DNA of 64,000 nucleotides, from contig JAERSW010000012.1 of assembly GCA_016845305.1 (NCBI GenBank), positions 1 through 64,000 of the forward strand. The letters run 5' to 3'. Source of the DNA: Acidimicrobiales bacterium. Lineage in GTDB: Bacteria; Actinomycetota; Acidimicrobiia; Acidimicrobiales; MedAcidi-G1. Positions 31,701 through 37,553 of the stretch are shown here, piece after piece; position 1 is the stretch's first letter; each line of letters begins with the position of its first letter. The translations under genes were made by a program, and so were the position numbers. The notes under the pieces were generated by a model. The model worked only from the letters and a program-made list of their open reading frames with translations. It searched no databases and had not been told where the DNA came from.

Positions 31701-34700
31701 CGCCCCCAGCCCGGTGACGGTGGTCGAGGAGGCGTCCGCGTCGAGCTCGGCCAGGGAGCTCCAGGCGTCTCCGCCCGCCGGGGTCTCGACGAGGAAGCCG
31801 GTCAGGTCGTCGTCGGCGTCGACCGTCCACGACAGGTCGACGTCCTGGCCGTTCATGCCGGCCGTGACCTGCGGCGTCGGCTTGGCGACCGGAATCGACG
31901 TGGTCGTGGTCGGCGGCAGGGTCGTGGTGGTGGTCGTGGTGGTGGTGGTCGTCGTCGTGGTCGTCGTCGTGGTGGTGGTCGTGGTGGTCGTCGTCGTCGG
32001 GGCCAACGTCGTGGTGGTGGTGGTCGTCGTGGTCGTCGTCGACGTGGTGGTCGTGGTCGGCGCCGCCACCTGCACGGTGGCGACGTTCGAGGCCACGTCA
32101 CCGGCCGTGTACACGGCCACGACCCGGACCTCGCGGTCGCCGCCGGCCGAGCCGACGATGGTGTGGGCGGTCGTCACCCTCGACACGGTGGCCGCCGTCG
32201 ACCAGTCGGCCGCCCCGGCCGCCCGCTCCTCCACCCGGAAGGCGGTCAGCACCCCACCGGAAACGATCGTCCACGAGAGGTCGACGTCGTCGCCGTCGAC
32301 GGTCGCCGTCACCACCGGCGCCGGCAGGTCGACCTGGCGGGGCAGCAGCAGCGACTGGCCCGCCGCACTGGTCCGGTCCACCGTCATCTCGTCGTCGGTG
32401 GGTTGGACGAGGACGGGGGCCGGCACGACCCGCACGGTCACCTCGTCGCTGGCCGTCGCCCCGTGGTCGTCGGCCACCACCCGGAAGCGCAGGACGACCG
32501 GTCGGTCCACGTCCGGGGCCCGGAAGCGCGCCGTGCCGTGCGAGACCGCCTCCAGGTCCACCGACGGGGTGACGCCCTCGCACGCCTCGCCCAGGGCCGA
32601 CGGGTCGGTGCAGAGCTGGTGCCAGGTGAGGAGCGCTTCCGAGGAGGCCGTCGACGTGAGGTGGACGAGGGTCGCCTCGGCGGTGGTGCCGCCCGGCGGC
32701 AGCGACCGGTCGGCGACCTCCCGGGCGGCGGTGGCGCCCACCGTGAGGGGTGCCTTCTGGGTGATGCGGGCCGAGGTGGTCGACGCCGGTCCGTCGTCAC
32801 CGGCCAGGGTCACCGCCGCGATCCGGCCCGGTCCGTGCCATCCGGCGACCGTCCGGACCGACAGTGAGCCGATGCCCGAGGTGGACGCCGCCTCCAAGCT
32901 CCCCGGCGCACAGGCCGTCAGGCCACCGGCCAGGAGCGACGCCATCGGCGCACACGCCCAACCAACCTCGTCGCCTCCCGAGAGGCCGTCGACGCCCAGC
33001 CGACGGGTCCCCTCGAGCAGGACCAGCGGGTGGTCGACCGGTTCGCCGCCGTCGTTGGCCGTCTCGAGGCGCACCGTGCCCGACGCGCCGGGTCGGAGGC
33101 CGATCCCGGCCATGGCCGAGCGGACGCGGCGACGGCCCGGGGCCACCACGGCGACCGTGTCGATGCGTGCGCCGGTGTCCGGTTCGTCCAGCGTCGCCGT
33201 CCACACCACGCCACCGACCTCGGCACCGGACGGATCGAGTGCCAGCACCAGCGGTGCGCCGGTCGACCCGACGGCGATCGGGTCCCCGGTCCAGTCGCAG
33301 TGCAGGCCGGGCACCTCGCCGTCGACCTGGTCGATCGCCTCGACGGCGGCCTGACCGGTGAGCTGCTCGACCAGCTGGCGTTCGACCGCCGACGCGGCAC
33401 GTTCCAGGTCGGCCAGCGCCAGGCGGGCCGTGGCCGCCAACGCGGCGGATCGACGGATCTCGTCGCCGACGACGGGCGCCGGGACGGTGGTCGACGTACA
33501 GGTCCACGGTGAGTCCACGGCGGTGGCGGTGATCCCCGGCGACAAGGCCAGGTCGACGACGAACGGCGTCCCGGCCTCGAACGGGGCGGCACCCCCGTTG
33601 CGGATCGCCACCGCCCACCGGCCCGACCCGTCGGCGGGCACGTCGACGACGCCACCGTCGTAGGCGGTCCATCCTCCGGCGCCGTCCGACTCCATCGGCG
33701 TGAGGAGGGCGAACGGGGCGGCCGCCGGCTGTACGACGATCGGGATGGCCGTGGCGTTGTCGGCCATCAGCCCGGGCGGCTCGCCCTCGGTGGCCACGGC
33801 CAGCACCACGCTGGCCTCCCCACCCGACGCGCCGAGGCCGGTCTCTCCGATCGGGAACGACAACGTGGCGAGGCGTTCGACCCCCGGCGACACGTCGTCG
33901 ACGGAGCACTCGACGACGCCGGCGATCAGGAGCGCGCACGGCCAGTCGCCGCCTCCGCCCGTGATGCCCGGGAACTCGACCGTCAGCGTCGACGGGCCGC
34001 GGGTGCCGGCTCCGAGGGTGGCCACCCCGACCTCGAGGACGAGGTCACCACCGTCGACCACCACCGGGGTCGAGGCCACGGCACGCAGGGCCAGGTTCGG
34101 TTCGCCCTGCTCACGGGCGGTGAAGGTGACCGGGGAGGCCGACGCTCCGGGCACGCCGTCGACGGTGGGGGTCCAACGCACGGACTCGCCGACCGTGGCG
34201 ACGTCGGAGACGCGTCCCTCGACCACGAGCTCGGCCGAGCGTCCGGCAGCGGGCACCGTCCCGTCCCAGGCACACCGCCCGATCCGGTCGGCCTCGACCT
34301 CGCAGGTCCAGCCCATCCCAGAGGCCTCCAGGTCGACGAGGCCCACCGTCGCCGGTACCGGATCCACGAGGACCGGGTCGACCACCGGGGCGCCGCCGAT
34401 GCCGAGCACGACGTAGGTCCATCGCACCGTCTCGTGGAGCCGGGCGTCCTGCGGCCCCTGGCGCCGCACGGCGGCCCGGGCACGCCCCGGCTCGTCGGTC
34501 ACCGCCAGTGCGGTCTCGGTGGGCGCGCTGAGGGCTCCGGGATCTCCGGGGGTCCGGACTGAGACGGGCACCACGGTGAGGCCCGACGCCCCGACCGCCG
34601 TCATCTCGGGGTCGGCGGCCAGGGCCTCCAGTTCGTCGTCGCCGATGCGGGCCACCTCGGCGGTGTCGGCCACGTCGAGGAGGAGCATCCCCTCGAACGA

Positions 34701-35150
34701 CGACATCGGGAGCAGCGGGACGCCATCGACGGACCCGGCGGCGGCGAGCGTCCCGTAGGCGCAGGCATCGGCCTCGCACGACCAGCCCGGCGACGAGTCG
34801 GTGGCCTCCGGCGTGGCCCCGGCCACCGTGATCCCGGCCGGCAGCGAGGCCAGGTCGAGGACGACGGTGGAGCCCTCGGCGGTGGCCCGACCACCGAGGT
34901 TGGCGACCACGATCTCGGCGAAGCCCGTCCCGCCCGGTTCGAGCGGCACCGCCGGCGCCACCACGCCGTACAGCCGGGGTGCCTCGTCCTGTTCGGTGGC
35001 CGGGTCGGCGGCCTCGGCGGCCCGCGCCGGGTCGGGCAGCACCACCAGCAGCGAGCCGACCTGCATGACGGCCAGGAGGAGGGTCAGGGCCCGACGGGAC
35101 CGGATCCGACGAAGGGTCGACCAGGCGGCGGTGAGGAGGGCGACGGTCAC
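22719..35150 (-). CDS. Giant secreted multidomain protein with FnIII domains and poly-Thr linkers
   Basis: A 4143-residue exported protein with one uninterrupted frame. A signal peptide (about 1-44, RALTLLLAVMQVGSLLVVLP then ARA) leads into beta-sandwich segments of DUF11/Ig type (45-930). Five fibronectin III domains show the strand DVDLSWT or close variants, near residues 950, 1095, 1220, 1330 and 3095. They are separated by nearly pure threonine linkers (about 1031-1082, 1300-1315, 1407-1437, 3181-3199). Residues about 1700-3050 are a long run of alternating beta strands such as LDGTLTGTIGATLSN, suggesting a beta-solenoid or layered sheet. The C-terminal 900 residues repeat this style and end in VSGTFTLVS, with no sortase motif or membrane anchor. 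It is GTG-initiated, one base after the lipoprotein stop. Function unknown; adhesion or envelope structure is likely. Confidence 0.8.
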   Translation of the reverse strand: MTVALLTAAWSTLRRIRSRRALTLLLAVMQVGSLLVVLPDPARAAEAADPATEQDEAPRLYGVVAPAVPLEPGGTGFAEIVVANLGGRATAEGSTVVLDLASLPAGITVAGATPEATDSSPGWSCEADACAYGTLAAAGSVDGVPLLPMSSFEGMLLLDVADTAEVARIGDDELEALAADPEMTAVGASGLTVVPVSVRTPGDPGALSAPTETALAVTDEPGRARAAVRRQGPQDARLHETVRWTYVVLGIGGAPVVDPVLVDPVPATVGLVDLEASGMGWTCEVEADRIGRCAWDGTVPAAGRSAELVVEGRVSDVATVGESVRWTPTVDGVPGASASPVTFTAREQGEPNLALRAVASTPVVVDGGDLVLEVGVATLGAGTRGPSTLTVEFPGITGGGGDWPCALLIAGVVECSVDDVSPGVERLATLSFPIGETGLGASGGEASVVLAVATEGEPPGLMADNATAIPIVVQPAAAPFALLTPMESDGAGGWTAYDGGVVDVPADGSGRWAVAIRNGGAAPFEAGTPFVVDLALSPGITATAVDSPWTCTSTTVPAPVVGDEIRRSAALAATARLALADLERAASAVERQLVEQLTGQAAVEAIDQVDGEVPGLHCDWTGDPIAVGSTGAPLVLALDPSGAEVGGVVWTATLDEPDTGARIDTVAVVAPGRRRVRSAMAGIGLRPGASGTVRLETANDGGEPVDHPLVLLEGTRRLGVDGLSGGDEVGWACAPMASLLAGGLTACAPGSLEAASTSGIGSLSVRTVAGWHGPGRIAAVTLAGDDGPASTTSARITQKAPLTVGATAAREVADRSLPPGGTTAEATLVHLTSTASSEALLTWHQLCTDPSALGEACEGVTPSVDLEAVSHGTARFRAPDVDRPVVLRFRVVADDHGATASDEVTVRVVPAPVLVQPTDDEMTVDRTSAAGQSLLLPRQVDLPAPVVTATVDGDDVDLSWTIVSGGVLTAFRVEERAAGAADWSTAATVSRVTTAHTIVGSAGGDREVRVVAVYTAGDVASNVATVQVAAPTTTTTSTTTTTTTTTTTLAPTTTTTTTTTTTTTTTTTTTTTTTTTTLPPTTTTSIPVAKPTPQVTAGMNGQDVDLSWTVDADDDLTGFLVETPAGGDAWSSLAELDADASSTTVTGLGAGTHVLRVVAEYGDEVSPSDVVVVTVPTPAVTTTTLAGASPTTTVPGATTTTTPPTTTTAAPPAGPTLTATIVGDDDVDLSWTLVADDGLTAHRVERLSGVGGWQEVASLGPAVTTWTDVDVATGSHQYRVQVVAGAQTAYSDVVVVDVLPPTTTTTTTTTTTTLPPGPAPVLSVVVTGVDATLNWTLSDATDLTGISIAHQPPDGAWTQAASLDAAATSHVLADLAAGDHAFQVGASWTNGTFSLSDTVVIEVTGSGAATTTSTTSSSTTSTSTTSTSSTTTVPTTTAAPGTWNPITVDGLTPDEPTVGKGGAPAPNAWVRRNADVAVDANAFGAKVLTVAPGAALKVLAAGSGPGTLAWSWSVHDASSSMAGGTTFASSVSATTGPKLSVTAPNTAGTAVLKVTVTAGGRTATDTLTVVVKAGGSTPAATQQPDLVVDAANDGTPIVLAPDGRLDVYAEATSGASITFAVEGTGLSLSSTTDVKTMLTAGSEATRGTLIVTAKNASGAVRVRDVPIVVPAAAPVPNFCSSLSTIGDSVEDVLTGLEVGTELAAAVASCANGSEIWVTGKSFTYAGMTFTNVTARIDRFGFAVRSGLIATPSWLLTSSMNVDDVQLFLPFESATEMGSLDGTLTGTIGATLSNLLGIGDWTVDASIHLQGGALAAIEIDGVDESGDPDAPPGIVGWGSLVDGTLDLSLDLVDLPLVDGVTATFELDASFSSGDDVSFTGTGTLDVDLFDVPFTVEIGVAYSATEQGITATGTLPDLSPVPGLDLTELELSGSLTRSGTDWSGDLTLSADDIVFGGGLVTLHDLEATVGLTCPEAGSCNVTAGFRTKFRIDAGGVTANGKLTGSLDVAAGTASLTGTIQSATLTAGVELSQVTVALEVADSALSLSAEGTLTVFGTGVSAGIELSSTTAILTAGLTDLAPFGDAGPSLEAGELVVVLATDSAYTWVPDDTQLKALQAGAPALNAGSVRILARVGLPSVLDQVANLTGGAVSMPEEVLVGGSLDFTSGAVSLWASASSDTFTVSGQLTRASSDGLWGWDLTVGVPGTITIVPQFTLSGLSLRITSLDEADLPVADTSAYLDGTLAVTLPGVSLSIDASASFSGADDWSIQAVASLGDGEGGDSWEPIPGLVLPTAQVTGSVSRTDGDLAAALRLETTSTWTPASGVDLDDLYVEIGLDCPSEGSCSPIFGIGGTLNLTIGSITLPELEISGGYEDGVWSITVSLGEIELLDGFSLLEANFTIRYDTGGGGVGVLIDGAISILGVQINASLSVTSQGLLLQAGVENWQIFEGGPVFSDLLVVFSTYDTTVELPGSGTTINVGALDPTLAASMAMPAGISEVLGGVDITLAPFVTSVKQLLTGNITIDLAIQLPADAWWFQAGGYGLRVHSLGLRISVVNFADVSIGVFGEARLMVPDQDNEVPFSVSVAFTSTGNLTVSGSLGLDAFGNVMPWTNAFAIPGLTINYAAFEISINFVSTPIPTPEVGMALSIELPGLIRDLFGMDEGIEIAGAFRFGVSGTCLSVKIGSVPPEGSTPSELPKAVDLFSGAFIANYAEITVAPYGCSIDNLTIDPGLKAGFTGIILGNQVDVRLDIGLLPPSLQAYVNVDSFSLGPLEFEQTFLDVFVSPTDPFATHLYFTGGMRVTTPAGQSVIDARAAIDVDGPNGPRFALQAEASNLPIIPDLLDIQDVTVEALVEPLVLTFFVDVDGTATILGAELDAHLRLDVDSEGIYEISGMFAGNWDLGEVDLKGSFDFEYLRGGFPSMAFDGLAAVGGYELASVSGSMDAHQFQLTGRIDLGETFNGDVTGQVVWCNPGDITITNRDGDTVTAQPGDFRFTAAANLNVGIVAASGNVVLGRAALSTDQPTLPDCQDWTPVESKDSPVGEVLDEVFSTIPGSSTTVAAGTGLLLPDQRSGGATTSTTTTTTIVYDTPELTATVTDDGDVDLSWTFDDSSGGLLMGFELQHRQQGGLAQWSQPWTLKASETSYTHTGVPAGSELTYRVRALHSDDTVTTSNQPTISIPAPATTTTTTTTTTTTTTTTAPEEARAGAVTTTTKDAEGNVATTTAASKTPDEADSATSTTISAEKAAEYEAAQAAASGDGLPPIVTVLPDWLDDVEHPAWVGATGAGATPTGLACDTWDKAAGLLVPEPGQEGSVGCWAILVPVSAYVAGQGEVAVATRAAGDPKVLEVEVVDADGNDVDAWLDASDASLVTPVADQLADGVAPADVDLSMTGLEVVVDLDGGTKDCEPAVLTIELLDGDAVQATARMVVQALDSGSVDCGGGSPEVSFGGVPSWALTWGSWSTATCAHQAAITTYTLSGSSCDGVIVGKGGDIVDLVLPADVYGDTVGQGDVKSTVEVETGADWLVGTWTSATRTLKLRSDAWSGDGQRATWARLVYQEDGWYQALDIAVVVQADAVSTTAADAGTLGCAEVLQHGTIRFGTQRCDEVHVPGGDRVVDLVLAHPSIYNPSGHAVDGPYGVEGSMTDGSTVRLALDVWYGDDRTVDVTVDHDVDTGWERSFSVVQPGLVPPEDPGYLVTCGDPAGEAVVVASGRPCDSIVLASGAYSVEMGLVTELDSSPGDYEFSFVDVLDPVDGVSGVVTAADAFVVAVAPVVEDRTFTLRIFDPDAITDFRSITVFQEGVGDPVAGTQLVGDVAQVVYGSLEVSGTLSLGPVQGSLTVSGSFDSTGNLDATAAGSLTIAPLASASISGTLDRDTDGTWSMDLSFTADVLSVATVLLDGSFYDEGDGVRYALTGDASLSLPGLTGSGSFSLSNVPGNEGLRATVSVQAGVTGAQLSGEGELVFTGSWYYGGFSGSLDTLVVDADGTVKLGNIRPKASGQSCSEITVGGATYCTLSDFRVDFSGSLSVIGLSFGLDGWVEGDGDFSITARSPAGSGQHHWQTQVGWIFGCWNIYAFADYEVWVRVQTASPQFSFYGSATVGAKSDGCSPIKVGGSIQGQFNPTKIKVTISVSGVSGTFTLVS
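31900..32062 (-). repeat. Threonine-codon low-complexity tract
   Basis: About 54 codons, nearly all ACC/ACG/ACA threonine, broken by LAP and LPP. It is a linker between fibronectin III domains and the longest of four such tracts in the giant gene. On the plus strand it reads as G/T-only sequence and gives false open frames. Confidence 0.85.
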
Positions 35151-35151
35151 G

Positions 35152-36012
35152 TCATTCGCACCCGGTGGCCAGGTAGGCGGTCAGGACCTGGGCGCCGTTG
35201 CGGTCCTCCCACAGGGGGCGGTACGCCGGCGAGGCCACGATCACCCGGTCGAAGGCGGCGTCCCGGTCCCCGGCATCCGACGTGCCCTGCTCGTAGCCGG
35301 GGTACACCTCGTAGGGGGCCACGTAGCCGAAGTCCTCGCCGCAACCGGCCGACGCGTACAGGCGGTTGCGCCACAGCACGTGGCTGAAGTCGAGCAGCTC
35401 GCCCCGGCACGAGCCGTCGGAGCAGTCCAGCAGCCATTCGGCGAGGTCGGCCGCCGCGTCCAGGCCGTCGGCGTCGGTGCCGTAGACGAACTCCACCTGC
35501 CAGCCGTTCCCGGCGTAGTCGCCGGGCGTGGTCCGGGCCGGGTCGAAGCCCACCACCTCGTCCAGTGCCGAGGCCGACGGCAGGGCCAGCACCTCGCCGA
35601 TCAGGTTCCGGAGCCGGGTGGCGAGGTAGGCGCAGTTGCGGCACGGGACGAGCCCGTCCTCGAGGTTGAAGTTCCACACCAGGACCGACGGTCCGTCGCC
35701 GGCCTCGTAGGCCCACGACCACAGCGACAACGCACCGGAGTCGTCGACCTTGGCCGCCGCGGTGACCACGCCGGCGTCGGCGTGCGCCGGGTGGGCCTCG
35801 GGGAACAGGGTCGGACGGGGCGATCCGTCGGGGTCCGACGGGGGGATGGTCGCCGTCGGTGCCGCCGGCTTGGTCGGCACCCCCTGCGCCTCGGTGACCA
35901 CGGCGGCACTCCGGACCACCGGTTCGTCGTCGTCGCCGCAGGCCACGGCCGCGACGGTCAGGACGAGGGCCGGTACGGACCTCCGGAGGAGGGCGGCGAG
36001 GCGGGTGCCCAT
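35152..36012 (-). CDS. Predicted lipoprotein, Cys-rich, unknown function
   Basis: A 286-residue protein with a lipoprotein-type signal: RRSVPALVLTVAAVAC, the likely acylated Cys at 25, then GDDDE. The mature part has several further cysteines (VPCRNCAY, LLDCSDGSCRGE, AGCGEDFGY, ATGCE) that could form disulfides outside the cell. No family was recognised. It is the middle gene of a three-gene operon: its start overlaps the stop of the upstream membrane protein by one base, and one base separates it from the giant protein gene. This spacing suggests the three act together at the envelope. Confidence 0.7.
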   Translation of the reverse strand: MGTRLAALLRRSVPALVLTVAAVACGDDDEPVVRSAAVVTEAQGVPTKPAAPTATIPPSDPDGSPRPTLFPEAHPAHADAGVVTAAAKVDDSGALSLWSWAYEAGDGPSVLVWNFNLEDGLVPCRNCAYLATRLRNLIGEVLALPSASALDEVVGFDPARTTPGDYAGNGWQVEFVYGTDADGLDAAADLAEWLLDCSDGSCRGELLDFSHVLWRNRLYASAGCGEDFGYVAPYEVYPGYEQGTSDAGDRDAAFDRVIVASPAYRPLWEDRNGAQVLTAYLATGCE

Positions 36013-36500
36013 CAGCCGCAGCCCGCCAGGGCCTCGTCGAGGAGCGACTGGCCCGCCCGGTAGGCGGCATCGTCGGCCAGGGCCCGCACGAGGGCCTCGG
36101 CCTGCGCACCGGTCGGGTCGGCGTCGGTGGCATCGGCCAGTCCCTCGAGGGCGAACGCGGCGTCGCGTACGGCGTTCTCCACCAATTCGTCGCTGTCGCC
36201 GAGGGCGTCGCGCATCGACCCGGCACGGTCCCGCAGGGCGGTGGCCAGGTCGCCGTCACCGTCGACGACGTCGTCGAGCGTGGGCACGTCGACGTCCAGC
36301 AGGGCGCACAGCCGCGGTCCGGCGCGGGGGCCGACGGGCTCGGCCGCGCCCCCGGTTCCGACCTCGGGAGACGGTCCATCGGACAGGCCCCGGCCGAAGG
36401 CGAGGACCACCACGAGGACGGCGACGATGGCGAGGAAGAAGCCCAGCAGGACCCGGCCGACCGGATCGCGCGTCTCGTCCACCGAAGGCCCCCCGGTCAC
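36012..36500 (-). CDS. Small single-pass membrane protein, unknown function
   Basis: A 162-residue protein with one membrane helix (about residues 16-36, RVLLGFFLAIVAVLVVVLAFG) and a mostly helical external part with two Cys residues (RLCALLDVDVP and the C-terminal AGCG). No family was recognised. It is the first gene of the operon that ends in the 4143-residue protein. The GTG start has no ribosome site; TAGCAT lies eight bases before it, which fits a leaderless promoter. A GTG six codons downstream is an alternative start. Confidence 0.65.
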   Translation of the reverse strand: MTGGPSVDETRDPVGRVLLGFFLAIVAVLVVVLAFGRGLSDGPSPEVGTGGAAEPVGPRAGPRLCALLDVDVPTLDDVVDGDGDLATALRDRAGSMRDALGDSDELVENAVRDAAFALEGLADATDADPTGAQAEALVRALADDAAYRAGQSLLDEALAGCG

Positions 36501-36539
36501 GAGGGGCGATGCTAGGTCAGCCCGCGGAGGCGCCGATCA

Positions 36540-36561
36540 CCCGACGTGGAACACCGTCGGG
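36540..36561 (-). terminator. Hairpin downstream of the SDR gene
   Basis: CCCGACG/CGTCGGG arms with an eight-base loop lie six bases after the SDR stop, between it and the next minus-strand operon. Confidence 0.45.
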
Positions 36562-36566
36562 ACGGA

Positions 36567-37376
36567 TCAGAGGCGCATCTGCTGGACCTGGGCCGACAGG
36601 CCGCCGTCCAGCACCCAGAGCTGCCCCGTGGCGTAGCGGGCCTCGTCGGAGGCCAGCCAGTGCACGAGGTTGGCCACGTCGTCGGGCCGTCCCACGGTCC
36701 GCAGCGGGTGCACGGCCTCGGCCTCGGCCCGCACGTCGGCCGACAGGTCTCCCGGGTCCCCCGGCCCGGCTCCCGCACCGGCACCGCCGGCGCCACCGCC
36801 GAAGAAGCTCCCCAGCATCGGCGTGTCGACGTAGCCGGGGCAGATGGCGTTGACCCGGATGCCCTCGGGCCCGTGGTCACACGCCATGGCCCGGGTCAGG
36901 GCGTGCACGGCGCCCTTGGTGGCGCAGTAGGCGGCCAGTTGCGGGTCGGCGATGAAGCCGTCGTACGACCCGAAGTTCACGATCGACGCACCCGGCGACC
37001 GCCGCAGCAGCGGCAGGGCGTGCCGGGAGACCAGGAACGTGCCGGTGACGTTCACGGCGAAGATCCGGTTCCACTGCTCCAGCGTCGTGTGCTCGATCGT
37101 CTCCTCGATCTCGATGCCGGCGGCGTTGACGACGACGTCGAGGCGCCCGTGGGTGGCGTCGACGGCCTCGATGGCAGCCACCACCTCGGCCTCGGAGGTG
37201 ACGTCCAGGCGCTGGAACGAGCCGACCGCGTCCGACGCCCCGACGCTGCCGGCGTCGTCCAGGTCGGCGGCCACGACGTGGGCACCCTCGTCGGCCAGCC
37301 GACGGCAGACGGCCCGGCCGATCCCGCCCCGACCCCCGGTGACCAGGGCGACCCGCCCCTCGAGCGTCCCGGTCAT
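36567..37376 (-). CDS. Short-chain dehydrogenase/reductase
   Basis: A 269-residue classical SDR. The cofactor motif is TGGRGGIG (about residues 13-20), an Asp after the second strand (AADLDD) suggests NAD rather than NADP, NAAG follows, and the catalytic part has SYDG and YCATK. Closing strands are VNAICPGYVDTPM and GQLWVLDGG. An unusual insertion of mostly Gly and Ala (FFGGGAGGAGAGAGPGDPG) extends the substrate loop after residue 190. The start is supported by GGAGGGG eight bases upstream. The substrate is unknown; the gene stands alone. Confidence 0.88.
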   Translation of the reverse strand: MTGTLEGRVALVTGGRGGIGRAVCRRLADEGAHVVAADLDDAGSVGASDAVGSFQRLDVTSEAEVVAAIEAVDATHGRLDVVVNAAGIEIEETIEHTTLEQWNRIFAVNVTGTFLVSRHALPLLRRSPGASIVNFGSYDGFIADPQLAAYCATKGAVHALTRAMACDHGPEGIRVNAICPGYVDTPMLGSFFGGGAGGAGAGAGPGDPGDLSADVRAEAEAVHPLRTVGRPDDVANLVHWLASDEARYATGQLWVLDGGLSAQVQQMRL

Positions 37377-37446
37377 CGTGGCGTCCCCTCCGGTCGCGGC
37401 GCCGTCCGGCGGCTCGCCGACCGGCAGGGAACCCGGCGGTCGTCGC

Positions 37447-37452
37447 TACGCT
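37447..37452 (+). promoter_or_regulatory. -10 box of the tRNA-Gly gene
   Basis: TACGCT fits TANNNT and ends ten bases before the first tRNA base. Confidence 0.35.
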
Positions 37453-37462
37453 GGCGGCTCCC

Positions 37463-37533
37463 GCGGGTGTAGTTCAATGGTAGAACCTCAGCTTCCCAAG
37501 CTGATGACGCGAGTTCGATTCTCGTCACCCGCT
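37463..37533 (+). tRNA. tRNA-Gly (anticodon CCC)
   Basis: A 71-base tRNA. The acceptor arms GCGGGTG and CACCCGC pair fully, with discriminator T. The D arm GTTC/GAAC, the anticodon stem TCAGC/GCTGA with loop TTCCCAA, and the T arm GCGAG/CTCGT around TTCGATT all fold. The anticodon CCC reads GGG. The 3' CCA is not encoded. No integrase or direct repeat of the 3' end was noticed nearby, so it is not evidently an attachment site. Confidence 0.95.
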
Positions 37534-37553
37534 CGCTGGCCGGGAGCCGACCC

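Noticed and set aside
31900-32062. Dense short repeats resembling a CRISPR or satellite array
   Set aside because: They are in-frame threonine codons; there are no unique spacers or conserved palindromic repeats.
29268-32867. 1199-residue plus-strand open frame opposite the giant gene
   Set aside because: It is the G/T-rich complement of Thr-rich coding sequence, has an odd Gly/Arg/His composition and no domains; a shadow of the real minus-strand gene.
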